Below the pieces are notes generated by a model. The model was not told the DNA's origin. It ran no database searches and saw nothing but the letters and a program-made list of their open reading frames with translations. Of a DNA stretch of 64,000 bases, positions 1 to 8,273 are shown piece by piece. The stretch is from Microvirga tunisiensis. GTDB lineage: Bacteria > Pseudomonadota > Alphaproteobacteria > Rhizobiales > Beijerinckiaceae. Both the position numbers and the translations under genes were made by a program. How positions within the stretch are numbered: position 1 is the first letter of the stretch; each line of letters begins with the position of its first letter. The stretch is taken from NCBI RefSeq assembly GCF_009296175.1, contig NZ_VOSK01000005.1, positions 1 to 64,000 of the forward strand, in the 5' to 3' direction.

Positions 1-2
1 AT

Positions 3-329
3 GGCCACACCTGGACGACGGTGCGGGTGCGGGAGATGCGCGAGCGTCTGGGGTTGCCACAGTACGTGGCGGATCCCGCAAGGCCGCAAACCGTCACCCT
101 GATGAAGACGGCCGAGCATTTTGGCATTTGTATCACATCCGTCAAAAGGCTTGTGTCGCGCGGCATCCTACCGGCGACCCAGGTTATGCCGGGCGCTCCC
201 TGGCTCGTTCCCGTCGAAGCGCTCTCGTGTGAGGCCGTTCGCCAAGGAGTGCAGGCGGTCATCGCCCGCAGGCCGAAGAACTATGAGAATTATCAGGACA
301 TTAAGATGATCCGCCTCCCGGGGATCTGA
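3..329 (+). CDS. Serine recombinase, C-terminal part (cut by window edge)
   Basis: An open frame enters from the left edge and ends at 329, giving 108 visible residues. The opening HTW motif, followed by an internal helix-turn-helix-like stretch (TAEHFGICITSVKRLVSRGI) and a short LPGI tail, matches the C-terminal end of large serine recombinases common in Rhizobiales. This part would contact DNA; the catalytic resolvase domain would lie outside the window. The gene sits directly next to a gene remnant that has lost its 5' part, so it is probably at the edge of an integrated element. Family assignment rests on recognition of the C-terminal pattern only. A different site-specific recombinase is possible. 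Confidence 0.6.
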   Translation, partial: GHTWTTVRVREMRERLGLPQYVADPARPQTVTLMKTAEHFGICITSVKRLVSRGILPATQVMPGAPWLVPVEALSCEAVRQGVQAVIARRPKNYENYQDIKMIRLPGI

Positions 330-347
330 AGAAAGGCTGCATTATGA

Positions 348-560
348 AAGAGACTTCCGCTGTTCACCCGCAAGGCCGATATGCTCTTCGTGGTGATGTC
401 CTGGATGTTCGTGACGAGCCGCCTCGTCCATGCGGCGATCCACACCACCTCTAACAAGATGGCCTTGCGCTTTCAGGCCTTCGTCGTCGGTGTGCTGATC
501 CTGGCGGCCATGTGGGTCATCTTCGGTATTCGCGTCCTCGCGGCCGAGACCGGAGTTTAG
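348..560 (+). pseudogene. MAPEG-family membrane protein remnant, 5' truncated
   Basis: The frame from 348 to the TAG at 558 encodes about 70 residues with two hydrophobic helices. Motifs ADMLFVVMSWMFVTSRLVHA, HTTSN and FQAFVVGVLILAAMWVIFG are typical of the C-terminal half of the MAPEG superfamily (membrane-associated eicosanoid and glutathione metabolism proteins). A stop codon lies in frame at 345 and no start with a ribosome-binding site precedes the conserved part, so the N-terminal half is missing. The break falls immediately after the recombinase gene that ends at 329, which suggests the element carrying it removed the 5' part. A short peptide from the ATG at 381 is conceivable but would lack half of the fold. 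Confidence 0.65.
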
Positions 561-590
561 AAGCAGGGGAGTTATAGAGGATACGGCGCG

Positions 591-702
591 TTCTCCCTCC
601 CCCTTGTGGGGAGGGACTAAGGGTGGGGGTGTTGGCGCCAGACCTTTAGGGACTATCGCCTACACCCCCACCTCCATCTCCTCCCCACAAGGGGGAGGAG
701 AG
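591..702. repeat. Intergenic inverted repeat with CCCCCTTGTGGGGAGG arms
   Basis: Two long arms, about 594-615 and 679-699, are inverted copies of one another, and each is itself nearly palindromic (CCCCTTGTGGGG). The spacer carries a second inverted match (GGGTGGGGGT against ACCCCCACC). The whole would fold as a long hairpin in RNA or a cruciform in DNA. It lies between the MAPEG remnant and the small lipoprotein gene on the opposite strand, and could act as a bidirectional terminator. It is unlike the other repeats in this window. Confidence 0.75.
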
Positions 703-714
703 TATGGTAGACGC

Positions 715-864
715 TCAGTACTTCTTGCCGCTCTCGAGCTGCGTCTTGGCATCGGTCTGCTTGACCGGGGGCGGGGTGAGATCGGCGGCCGGGGCCGTGG
801 CGCAAGCCGCGATGGTCAGGGTGAGGCCGACGGCGATGAGGCCGCGGGTCAGTCGGGTCAACAT
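715..864 (-). CDS. Small lipoprotein, 49 aa
   Basis: The ATG at 864 opens a 49-residue protein with a basic n-region (MLTRLTRG), a hydrophobic segment and a lipobox ending IAAC, followed by a short polar, proline-containing tail ending GKKY. This is a lipid-anchored envelope peptide. No function can be assigned. A GGAG about 11 bases upstream could serve as the ribosome-binding site. An in-frame extension to 918 is possible but would put residues with no signal-peptide character in front of a good lipoprotein signal. The long inverted repeat at 591-702 follows its stop and may end its transcript. Confidence 0.6.
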   Translation of the reverse strand: MLTRLTRGLIAVGLTLTIAACATAPAADLTPPPVKQTDAKTQLESGKKY

Positions 865-986
865 TGAGAGTGGCTCCAAAGAGGAATCGTGCGGAATGCA
901 CGCATCCTCACCATCCACTGTCGATGGGGACGGAAAATAGGTAACAATGTGTCGTTTATACGGCCAAGCTTAAGTGTGCTTTTTCA

Positions 987-2285
987 ATGACACCAGCCGC
1001 TCGCATCTCCGCCGCCGTCGAGGTCTTGGCCGATATCGATGCCCGCCGTCGCCCGGCGACCGACGCCCTGAAGGACTGGGGCCTTTCGCATCGTTTCGCA
1101 GGCTCCAAGGATCGGGCCGCCATCGCGAGCCTCGTCTATGACGCCTTGCGCCGGAAGGCCTCTGCCGCCTGGATCATGGGCGAGACCACGCCCCGCGCGG
1201 TCGTGCTCGGTATGCTGAAGCTCCAGCGCGGACTGGACCTCGATGCCATTGCGGCCTTGTGCTCGGGCGAGCGTTTCGCACCGGAGCCGCTGACGGCCGG
1301 CGAGCGCGCACGCCTCAAGGGAGGCGATCTCAGCGACGCGCCGACCCACGTGGCCGGCGACTTCCCGGATTGGATCGAGCCGTCGCTCGGGCGCCTGTTC
1401 GGGGACGATCTCGTTCCCGAGATGCAGGCGCTCACGACCCGCGCCCCGCTGGATCTGCGGGTGAACACCCTGAAAGTGTCCTCCCGCGAGGAGGCGCACG
1501 ATGCCCTTCCGCACCTTAACGCCGTCGAGACGCCGCTCTCGCCGCTCGGCCTGCGGATCGCCCCGGGCGAGGACGGACGGGGCCCTGCCGTGCAGTCGGA
1601 GCCCGAGTTCCTGAAAGGCTGGATCGAGATCCAGGATGAGGGCTCGCAGCTCGTCGCGCTCCTGTCCGGCGTCAGGCCGGGCGAGCAGGTGGTCGATCTC
1701 TGCGCCGGCGGCGGCGGCAAGACCCTGGCGCTGGCAGCCCAGATGGAGAACCATGGCCAGATCTACGCCACCGACAACGATGCCCGCCGTCTCGCCCCGA
1801 TCCACGATCGGCTGGCGCGCGCGGGTGTCCGCAACGTCCAGGTCCGAACGCCACGGGCCAAGGCCGATGCCGTCACGGATCTCGATGGGAAGATCGACTG
1901 CGTCCTCGTGGATGCGCCCTGCACGGGCATCGGCACCTGGCGGCGCAACCCGGATGCGAAATGGCGCCTTCGCCCCGGCAGCCTGGAGGTTCGACGCAAT
2001 GAACAGGCAGCGGTGCTCGACCGCGCAGCTCGCCTGGTGAAGCCGGATGGGCGCATCGTCTACATCACCTGCTCGATCCTGCCCGAAGAGAACGACGATG
2101 CGCTCGCGGCATTCATGGAGAACCACGCCGGCTTCAAGCCGGTGCCGCTCGACAGGGCGCTCGAGGAGACGCAGCTCGGCCATCTCAAGAACATCGTACG
2201 TCCGACCGCCCACGGGCTCCAGTTGACGCCGCACAAGACCGGCACCGACGGCTTTTACGTTGCGATCCTGGTGCGAAACCCATGA
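987..2285 (+). CDS. rsmB: 16S rRNA (cytosine-C5) methyltransferase, RsmB/NOP family
   Basis: The 432-residue protein is an S-adenosylmethionine-dependent rRNA m5C methyltransferase. The N-terminal third is a NusB-like RNA-binding region. The catalytic domain shows motif I (DLCAGGGGKTLALAAQ), motif IV with its cysteine (DAPCTGIGTWRRNPDAKWRL) and motif VI with the second cysteine (YITCSILPEEND). The two cysteines form the covalent RNA intermediate and release the product in this family. Length fits RsmB of about 430 residues. Alphaproteobacteria carry several paralogues of this family, so the exact target base (C967 in E. coli) is an inference. guaA follows on the same strand after about 50 bases. 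Confidence 0.85.
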   Translation: MTPAARISAAVEVLADIDARRRPATDALKDWGLSHRFAGSKDRAAIASLVYDALRRKASAAWIMGETTPRAVVLGMLKLQRGLDLDAIAALCSGERFAPEPLTAGERARLKGGDLSDAPTHVAGDFPDWIEPSLGRLFGDDLVPEMQALTTRAPLDLRVNTLKVSSREEAHDALPHLNAVETPLSPLGLRIAPGEDGRGPAVQSEPEFLKGWIEIQDEGSQLVALLSGVRPGEQVVDLCAGGGGKTLALAAQMENHGQIYATDNDARRLAPIHDRLARAGVRNVQVRTPRAKADAVTDLDGKIDCVLVDAPCTGIGTWRRNPDAKWRLRPGSLEVRRNEQAAVLDRAARLVKPDGRIVYITCSILPEENDDALAAFMENHAGFKPVPLDRALEETQLGHLKNIVRPTAHGLQLTPHKTGTDGFYVAILVRNP

Positions 2286-2338
2286 AAAGCCTCACAATCC
2301 GATTGTTGTCCTGACCCCGAAAGCCGTAAGAACCTGCC

Positions 2339-3910
2339 ATGACCCAGACCCACGATAAAATCCTCATCGTCGATTTCGGCTCCCAGGTGACCCAGCTCAT
2401 CGCACGGCGCGTGCGCGAGGATGGCGTCTATTCGGAGGTGGTGCCGTTCCAGAAGGCCGCCGAGGCGATCCGGACCATGAAGCCGAAGGGCGTGATCCTG
2501 TCGGGCGGCCCTGAATCGGTCACGACCGACGCCTCGCCTCGTGCGCCCCAGGAACTCTTCGACACGGACCTTCCGGTCTTCGGCATCTGCTACGGGCAGC
2601 AGACCATGGCGGCGCAGCTCGGCGGCGAGGTCGAGGGTGGTCACCATTCCGAATTCGGCCGCGCCGAGATCGAGGTGTTGACGGAGAGCCCGCTGTTCCA
2701 GGGCGTATGGCAGGTCGGCAAGAAATATCCCGTGTGGATGAGCCACGGCGACCGGGTGACCAAGCTGCCGGAGGGCTTCGAGGTTCTGGCCGCGTCCGAG
2801 AACGCTCCCTTCGCGGTCGTGGCCGACGAGGAGCACAAGTTCTACGGCGTGCAGTTCCACCCGGAGGTGGTGCACACGCCGCAGGGAGCCCAGCTGATCC
2901 GCAACTTCGTGCGCGACATCGCCGGCTGCAAGGGCGACTGGACCATGAAGGCCTTCCGCGAGGAGGCCATCGAGCGCATCCGCGCCCAGGTCGGCACCGG
3001 CCGGGTGATCTGCGGCCTGTCGGGCGGCGTCGATTCCGCCGTGGCCGCGGTGCTGATCCACGAGGCCATCGGCGACCAGCTCACCTGCGTCTTCGTCGAT
3101 CACGGTCTGCTGCGCGCGGCCGAAGCCGAGCAGGTGGTCACGCTCTTCCGCGACCACTACAACATCCCGCTCGTCCACGTGCAGGCGCAGGATCTCTTCA
3201 TCGGCGCGCTCGAAGGTGTGTCGGACCCGGAGGTCAAGCGGAAGACCATCGGCAAGCTCTTCATCGACGTGTTCGACGAGGAGGCGAAGAAAATCGCAAG
3301 TGAAGGAAAAGGATCGGCCGACTTCCTCGCCCAGGGCACCCTCTATCCCGACGTGATCGAGAGCGTCTCGTTCACCGGCGGTCCCTCTGTCACCATCAAG
3401 AGCCACCACAATGTCGGCGGACTCCCTGAGCGCATGAAGATGAAGCTCGTGGAGCCCCTGCGCGAGCTGTTCAAGGATGAGGTGAGAGTGCTCGGCCGCG
3501 AGCTCGGCCTGCCCGATGCCTTCGTCGGGCGCCATCCGTTCCCGGGTCCGGGCCTCGCCATCCGCGTTCCCGGCGAGATCACCCGCGAAAAGCTCGACAT
3601 CCTGCGCAAGGCGGATGCGATCTATCTTGGAGAGATCCGCAACGCGGGCCTCTACGATCAGATCTGGCAGGCCTTCGCCGTGCTGCTGCCGGTAAAGACC
3701 GTCGGCGTCATGGGCGATGCGCGCACCTACGATCACGTCTGCGCGCTGCGCGCTGTCACCTCCATCGACGGCATGACGGCGGATTTCTACCCCTTCGACA
3801 TGGGCTTCCTCGGCCGGGTTGCGACCCGCATCATCAACGAGGTGAAGGGCATCAACCGCGTCACCTACGACATCACGTCGAAGCCGCCCGGCACCATCGA
3901 GTGGGAGTAG
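2339..3910 (+). CDS. guaA: GMP synthase (glutamine-hydrolysing)
   Basis: This 523-residue enzyme converts XMP, glutamine and ATP to GMP in the cytoplasm, the last step of guanine nucleotide synthesis. The N-terminal class I glutamine amidotransferase domain (about 1-200) has the nucleophile motif GICYGQQTM and the His-Glu pair in FHPEVVHT. The ATP-pyrophosphatase domain has the PP-loop [12 protein letters not shown]. The C-terminal dimerisation domain ends with the family signature KPPGTIEWE. Length and motifs are complete. The next gene starts 3 bases after the stop, so the two are probably cotranscribed. A long open frame on the opposite strand is a by-product of GC-rich codon usage. Confidence 0.97.
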   Translation: MTQTHDKILIVDFGSQVTQLIARRVREDGVYSEVVPFQKAAEAIRTMKPKGVILSGGPESVTTDASPRAPQELFDTDLPVFGICYGQQTMAAQLGGEVEGGHHSEFGRAEIEVLTESPLFQGVWQVGKKYPVWMSHGDRVTKLPEGFEVLAASENAPFAVVADEEHKFYGVQFHPEVVHTPQGAQLIRNFVRDIAGCKGDWTMKAFREEAIERIRAQVGTGRVICGLSGGVDSAVAAVLIHEAIGDQLTCVFVDHGLLRAAEAEQVVTLFRDHYNIPLVHVQAQDLFIGALEGVSDPEVKRKTIGKLFIDVFDEEAKKIASEGKGSADFLAQGTLYPDVIESVSFTGGPSVTIKSHHNVGGLPERMKMKLVEPLRELFKDEVRVLGRELGLPDAFVGRHPFPGPGLAIRVPGEITREKLDILRKADAIYLGEIRNAGLYDQIWQAFAVLLPVKTVGVMGDARTYDHVCALRAVTSIDGMTADFYPFDMGFLGRVATRIINEVKGINRVTYDITSKPPGTIEWE

Positions 3911-3913
3911 GGA

Positions 3914-4261
3914 ATGTCGGCGACGCTCTACGGCATCAAGAACTGTGACACGATGAAGAAGGCGCGTGCGTGGCTCGATGGCAAGGGAGTGCCTTACGCC
4001 TTCCACGACTACAAGGTTGACGGGATCGACCGTCCGCGTCTGGAAGCCTGGGCCGGCAATGTCGGCTGGGAGACGCTTCTGAACCGCACGGGAACGACCT
4101 TCCGCAAGCTGCCGGATGCCGACAAGGCCGGTCTCGACGAGCGCAAGGCCATCGCGCTCATGCTCGATCAGCCCTCCATGATCAAGCGTCCCGTTCTCGA
4201 ACTCGGCGGCAACGTCATGGTAGGTTTCAAGCCGGAGCTTTATGAAGAGGCGCTTCGGTAA
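3914..4261 (+). CDS. ArsC/Spx-family (YffB-like) reductase-fold protein
   Basis: This 115-residue protein has a thioredoxin-like fold of the ArsC/Spx/YffB family. The N-terminus reads TLYGIKNCDTMKKARAWL, which carries a single cysteine (NCDT) rather than the CxxC of Spx, and the conserved proline region appears as IKRPVLE. YffB-like members are thought to be glutathione-dependent reductases. True arsenate reductase activity cannot be claimed, because no arsenite pump or ArsR gene is nearby. The start is 3 bases after guaA, with the ribosome-binding GGGA overlapping the guaA end, so translation is probably coupled. Confidence 0.8.
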   Translation: MSATLYGIKNCDTMKKARAWLDGKGVPYAFHDYKVDGIDRPRLEAWAGNVGWETLLNRTGTTFRKLPDADKAGLDERKAIALMLDQPSMIKRPVLELGGNVMVGFKPELYEEALR

Positions 4262-4294
4262 ACAATCGAAATCGCTTCCTGCCAGTCGACTCCC

Positions 4295-4508
4295 CGTCAT
4301 GCCCGGCCTTGTGCCGGGCATCCACGTTCTGAAGGCTGACAATACTCAGCCCTCATCCTGAGGAGGTCACTTGCGTGACCGTCTCGAAGGAGGAGGGCGC
4401 CTCCAGATAGCACTGGAACCTCCTTCGAGACGCCGCTTGCAGCGGCTCCTCAGGATGATGGCTATGTTTCCTAAGACGTGGATGGCCGGCACGAGCCCGA
4501 CCATGACG
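4295..4508. repeat. Type-A palindromic element split by a type-B element
   Basis: The left arm (4295-4326, GCCCGGCCTTGTGCCGGGC within CGTCAT...CCACG) and the right arm (4477-4508, GTGGATGGCCGGCACGAGC to ATGACG) are the two ends of one type-A element: the CCACG and CGTGG inner flanks complement each other. A complete type-B element (4350-4462) lies between them. Elsewhere in the window type-A elements are about 90 bp and uninterrupted. Together with the next repeat they fill most of the 484 bases between the ArsC-like gene and the TRAP genes. No coding sequence is supported in this gap. Confidence 0.7.
4350..4462. repeat. Type-B nested palindromic repeat, copy 1
   Basis: The outer ends are CCTCATCCTGAGGAG and CTCCTCAGGATGATGG. 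Inside them lie GTCTCGAAGG and CCTTCGAGAC, with small stem-loops between (TCACTTGCGTGA; CCGCTTGCAGCGG). The whole is an imperfect palindrome with nested stems. Three further copies are at 27886-28000, 42729-42838 and 54879-54989. This copy sits inside a type-A element. Confidence 0.8.
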
Positions 4509-4516
4509 AGGCGGGT

Positions 4517-4645
4517 GTCATCCCGGGGCTCCGTATCAGAGCCCGGGATCCATAGACGCTGACGTTGCAGGACAAGCAGAGCAGATACCGCCGCACTGCT
4601 TCTACAGAGGTCGTGGTTATGGATCCCCGCCTGCGCGGGGATGAC
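4517..4645. repeat. Inverted repeat with GGATCCATA/TATGGATCC flanks
   Basis: The left arm is GTCATCCCGGGGCT...AGCCCGGGATCCATA and the right arm is TATGGATCCCCGCCTGCGCGGGGATGAC. The two arms are inverted relative to each other about a spacer of roughly 55 bases, and each arm is itself a hairpin. It has the same general plan as the type-A elements (two palindromic arms ending in GTCAT/ATGAC) but a different sequence. A related fragment (AGGGATCCATAAC) is present near 10360. Confidence 0.65.
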
Positions 4646-4694
4646 AGTAAGAGCCCTTCCACAGCGACTGAGAGAACTTTCTTCAGACTAAACG

Positions 4695-4719
4695 AAAAAG
4701 GCGGGCCGCAAAGCCCGCC
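4695..4719 (-). terminator. Intrinsic terminator for the TRAP genes
   Basis: Read on the minus strand, a GGCGGGC/GCCCGCC stem (4700-4706 with 4713-4719) with a six-base loop is followed by TTTTT. It lies about 30 bases after the stop of the TRAP large subunit gene. Confidence 0.8.
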
Positions 4720-4745
4720 TTTGTCATGTCTGATGTGAGCCGCCC

Positions 4746-6641
4746 TTACTGGATCTTCGGCGGCTCGTCGAAGTTCAGCCCGGGGAGGCCGCCCGGCTCG
4801 CTGCCGGGAGCACCGAGGCCGGGGACTAGGAGCTCGTCGAGCTTCTTCTGGACCGCCGCCGGATCAACCACCGGGCCTGAGCCCTTGTAGTGCGTGACGA
4901 TGCCCGGGAAGGCGATGACGATGCCCACCATGATCAGCTGGATGATCACGAAGGGAACGGCGCCCCAGTAGATCTGGCCGGTGGTGACCGGCTCCATCTT
5001 CTTGCCCGTCACGCGATCGAGATATGGCACCTTGGGAGCCACCGAGCGCAGGAAGAAGAGGGCGAAGCCGAAGGGCGGGTGCATGAACGAGGTCTGCATG
5101 TTCACGGCCAGGATCACGCCGAACCAGATCAGGTCAATCCCGAGCTTGTCGGCCGCGGGCCCGAGGAGCGGGATGATGATGAAGGCGAGCTCGAAATAAT
5201 CGAGGAAGAAGGCCAGGAAGAACACGAGGGCATTCACGACCACAAGGAAGCCGACCTGACCGCCCGGAAGCGAGGTGAGCAGGTGCTCGACCCAGATGTG
5301 CCCGTTCACGCCATAGAAGGTGAGCGAGAACACACGGGCGCCGATCAGGATGAACAGCACGAAGGCGGAGAGCTTCGCGGTCGCTTCCGTGGCTTGACGC
5401 ACCAGGGTCCAGTTGAACCGGGCCGGGTTGTTGTCGAGCTTGCGCTTGGCCGCGGCCAGGATGACCGAGCCCAGCGCGCCCATGGCGCCGCCTTCGGTCG
5501 GCGTCGCGAGGCCGATGAAGATGGTGCCGAGCACGAGGAAGATCAGCAGCAGCGGGGGCACCATCACGAAGGTGACCTGCTGCGCCATGTTGGACATGAG
5601 ACGCAAGCCGGTGAAGCGCTCGACGATGCCGACGACCAGCGCATAGATCGCGCCGGCCAGGATCATCTCGAAGGTGAGCGCCAAGCCCTCGTGGTTTTGA
5701 GTGTGCAGGTAGACATACGCGCCGACCAGAAGCGCCACCAGGACGGCCGAGATGGCAATGCGCTTGGCGCCGAGCATCTTGTTCATGAGGGCGCAGATCA
5801 GCGCCACCACGGTTGCCACGCAGATCGTCAGGATGACGAAGTCCGCACCGGCCTTGGTGCCGGTCTGCGACAGCACGTAGTAGCCGACGAGACCCGAGAA
5901 CACGACCAGGGTCCCGAGCTGCCACACGCCCCGCGCGCCGTCGGGCTCGCGGTAGCCGATTGCCTCCGGAGGAAGGCCGGGGGCCGACTTCGGATAGATG
6001 ATCGACATCAGCATGATGTAGACGGCGTAAAGACCGGTCAGGATCAGGCCGGGCAGGAACGCGCCCTCGTACATGTCGCCGACCGACCGGCCGAGCTGGT
6101 CGGCCATGACGATGAGAACGAGGGAGGGCGGAATGATCTGCGCCAGGGTACCCGAGGCCGCGATCACGCCGGAAGCCAGGCGCCGGTCATAGCCGTAGCG
6201 CAGCATGATCGGCAGCGAGATCAGGCCCATCGAGATCACGGAAGCTGCGACGACGCCCGTGGTGGCGGCAAGCAGCGCACCCACGAAGATCACCGCATAG
6301 GCGAGGCCGCCGCGCACGGGTCCGAAGAGCTGGCCGATGGTGTCGAGCAGGTCTTCCGCCATGCCGGAGCGTTCCAGCACCAGTCCCATGAAGGTGAAGA
6401 ACGGGACCGCCAGCAGCACCTCGTTCGACATGGTGCCGAAGATGCGGTCGGGCAGGGCCTGCAGGAGCGGCCAGGAGAGCGTGATGGTGTCGGGCGCGTA
6501 GGGAGCAAGCTCCACCGCGATGAAGAAGAACAGCAATCCGTTTGCCGCCAAGGCGAAGGCGACCGGATAGCCGAGGAGAAGGAAGACCACGAGCGCCGCG
6601 AACATGATCGGCGCGAGGTTCTGGGCAATCAATGCAGCCAT
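4746..6641 (-). CDS. dctM: TRAP transporter large permease subunit (DctM-like), enlarged
   Basis: This 631-residue, very hydrophobic inner-membrane protein is the DctM/large subunit of a tripartite ATP-independent periplasmic transporter, which uses an ion gradient to import organic acids or similar solutes. Family features include AALVVFLLLGYPVAFAL at the N-terminus, PFFTFMGLVLERSGMAEDLL, GIGLATPTEGG-like LATPTEGGAMGALGS, and NMQTSFMHPPFGFALFFLRS near the C-terminus. Usual DctM proteins have about 430 residues. Here about 130 extra residues with three or four additional hydrophobic segments lie at roughly 215-345, and a polar Pro/Gly-rich tail of about 50 residues closes the protein. The small subunit gene lies 40 bases upstream. 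No periplasmic binding protein gene is adjacent, so the substrate cannot be guessed. Confidence 0.88.
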   Translation of the reverse strand: MAALIAQNLAPIMFAALVVFLLLGYPVAFALAANGLLFFFIAVELAPYAPDTITLSWPLLQALPDRIFGTMSNEVLLAVPFFTFMGLVLERSGMAEDLLDTIGQLFGPVRGGLAYAVIFVGALLAATTGVVAASVISMGLISLPIMLRYGYDRRLASGVIAASGTLAQIIPPSLVLIVMADQLGRSVGDMYEGAFLPGLILTGLYAVYIMLMSIIYPKSAPGLPPEAIGYREPDGARGVWQLGTLVVFSGLVGYYVLSQTGTKAGADFVILTICVATVVALICALMNKMLGAKRIAISAVLVALLVGAYVYLHTQNHEGLALTFEMILAGAIYALVVGIVERFTGLRLMSNMAQQVTFVMVPPLLLIFLVLGTIFIGLATPTEGGAMGALGSVILAAAKRKLDNNPARFNWTLVRQATEATAKLSAFVLFILIGARVFSLTFYGVNGHIWVEHLLTSLPGGQVGFLVVVNALVFFLAFFLDYFELAFIIIPLLGPAADKLGIDLIWFGVILAVNMQTSFMHPPFGFALFFLRSVAPKVPYLDRVTGKKMEPVTTGQIYWGAVPFVIIQLIMVGIVIAFPGIVTHYKGSGPVVDPAAVQKKLDELLVPGLGAPGSEPGGLPGLNFDEPPKIQ

Positions 6642-6681
6642 TGATGAAAACTCCGGAATACTTGGAACGGGCGCCTAACGA

Positions 6682-7305
6682 TCAGCTCACGCCGTCGCCG
6701 GGAGGCGTGCCGCCGGTCCCGGGGGTGTTGACGGTGCCGATTTCCGCGATGAGGCGCTCCGCTTCCGCTTCGACGCTGTGGCCGCTGGCCTCCTCGTCGA
6801 CGAGCTTGCCCTGCATGATGGCGACGCGCTTGATGAGTTCGCTCAGCCACTGGAAGAACATCGAGATGAAGCCGAGGAGAATGAGGCCCTTGGCCGGCCA
6901 GATCAGCAGGCCGCCGGCATTCGAGGAGACCTCGCCCGAGCGGTAAGAGTTAAGGAAGTAGGGAACCGACAGCCAGAGCAGCAAGGCCACGAAGGGGAAC
7001 AGGAAGAAGAGATGTCCGAACACGTCGACCCCGTCCCGGCCGCGCTTCGAGAGCCTGCTCGAGACGATGTCAATGCGGATGTGCTCGTTTGCCTTCAGCG
7101 TCCAGGCGGCGCAGAGCATGAAGACGGCGCCGAACAGGTACCATTGCAGCTCAAGCCAGGCATTGGACGAGACGCCGAAGATGCGCCGGATAATGGCATT
7201 GATGGCCGAGACCAGGATGGCCACCACGATAGCCCAGGCTGCGACCTTGCCGAGGCGCTCGTTGATAAAGTCGATGACACGGGATAGCCCAAGAAGTGCT
7301 GTCAC
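6682..7305 (-). CDS. dctQ: TRAP transporter small permease subunit (DctQ-like)
   Basis: The 207-residue protein has four hydrophobic segments and the small-subunit pattern NERLGKVAAWAIVVAILVSA, NAWLELQWYLFGAVFMLCAA and WTLKANEHIRIDIVSSRL, as in DctQ proteins of the mannitol/chloroaromatic-type TRAP systems. It partners the large subunit encoded just downstream. The C-terminal 40 residues are polar. The gene is first in a two-gene minus-strand operon. It faces nnrU across 293 bases that must hold both promoters; I recognise no clear -35/-10 pair there. Confidence 0.88.
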   Translation of the reverse strand: MTALLGLSRVIDFINERLGKVAAWAIVVAILVSAINAIIRRIFGVSSNAWLELQWYLFGAVFMLCAAWTLKANEHIRIDIVSSRLSKRGRDGVDVFGHLFFLFPFVALLLWLSVPYFLNSYRSGEVSSNAGGLLIWPAKGLILLGFISMFFQWLSELIKRVAIMQGKLVDEEASGHSVEAEAERLIAEIGTVNTPGTGGTPPGDGVS

Positions 7306-7598
7306 CTGTCTCCCCCTTAGAACTTGTTGGTTGGGAATATTGCGGCCTAGCTATCGGACTTGGGGCGGCGTCGCTAGTGCCGATTTAGTCTAAAGCAAGG
7401 TTTGGGGCGTCCGTAGCGGAGAAATTTTCATGCTGCAAGGTGGCCCGTTGTTAAAAGTTTAGGCAGTCCAAGGCTTTGACGAACGTCGGAAACTTGCGGC
7501 CGGGCGTTGCTGGGCATTCATTCTGCCGACGCTCTCCGAGCGTCAGTCTTGATTGGATTCCCGGACTGGAATGGCTGTAAGTTCCTATCTTCCGGAGG

Positions 7599-8195
7599 AT
7601 GCCCGTGACGCTGCTCGTTGTCGGCCTAGTGATTTTTCTCGGCATGCATTCCTTCAGCATGGCGAGACGCAATCGAGCAGCCTTGATCGCCCGGATCGGC
7701 GAGGGGCCCTACAAGGGCCTTTACTCCCTTGTCACCCTTCTCGGCATTGTGCTGATTGCCATCGGCTACGGCCAATATCGTGCGAGCGGCTACATTCCGG
7801 TCTGGGATCCGCCGGTCTGGACACGGCATCTGGCCCTCATTCTGGTCTGGCTCGCCTTCATTTGCCTCGCGGCGGCCTATCTCCCCGGTCGCATCAAGGT
7901 GCGGCTCAAGCACCCGATGCTCGCCGGTGTGAAGATCTGGGCCCTGGCGCACCTCCTTGCCAACGGCGATCTCGGCTCGATCCTGCTCTTCGGCTCCGTC
8001 CTGGTCTGGGCCGTGTTCGCCCGCATCAGCGCCAAGCGTCGGGACGTGGCGGCTCAGCATGGGGGTACTGCGGCGCCTGCCGGATGGCGTAACGATGTGC
8101 TGGCGGTGGTCATCGGCACGGCGATCTATCTTGCCTTCGTGTTCTGGCTCCATCCCTGGCTGATCGGGGTTCCCGTCCTGCCCATGCGGGCATGA
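7599..8195 (+). CDS. NnrU family membrane protein
   Basis: This 198-residue polytopic membrane protein has about six hydrophobic segments and the NnrU-family motifs FLGMHSFSMARRNRAALIAR, GEGPYKGLYSLVTLLGIVLI and HPMLAGVKIWALAHLLANGD. The family includes NnrU of denitrifiers and the related isomerase Z-ISO. In organisms without nitrate-reduction genes nearby, as here, its job is unknown. The start is set by GGAGG (CTTCCGGAGG) five bases before the ATG. It is transcribed away from the TRAP operon. Confidence 0.85.
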   Translation: MPVTLLVVGLVIFLGMHSFSMARRNRAALIARIGEGPYKGLYSLVTLLGIVLIAIGYGQYRASGYIPVWDPPVWTRHLALILVWLAFICLAAAYLPGRIKVRLKHPMLAGVKIWALAHLLANGDLGSILLFGSVLVWAVFARISAKRRDVAAQHGGTAAPAGWRNDVLAVVIGTAIYLAFVFWLHPWLIGVPVLPMRA

Positions 8196-8273
8196 ACCCT
8201 CTCGCCTTGTGCGGGCGTGTGTGTTAGGCGACCGTCTTCGATGAAGGAGGCGGCTTGAGGCCGCGAGAGTTTT

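Noticed and set aside
3914-4261. Arsenate resistance gene
   Set aside because: The protein is of the ArsC/Spx/YffB family but has no resistance genes around it and follows guaA closely; a general reductase role is as likely.
2255-4342. A 695-codon open frame on the minus strand opposite guaA
   Set aside because: It is the mirror of guaA and of the ArsC-like gene. High GC at third codon positions keeps the opposite frame open. It has no start signal, no family pattern and a His/Asp/Leu-rich mixture typical of such shadows.
4890-6644. A 584-codon open frame on the plus strand opposite dctM
   Set aside because: A highly charged shadow of a membrane-protein gene; hydrophobic codons read in reverse give charged residues.
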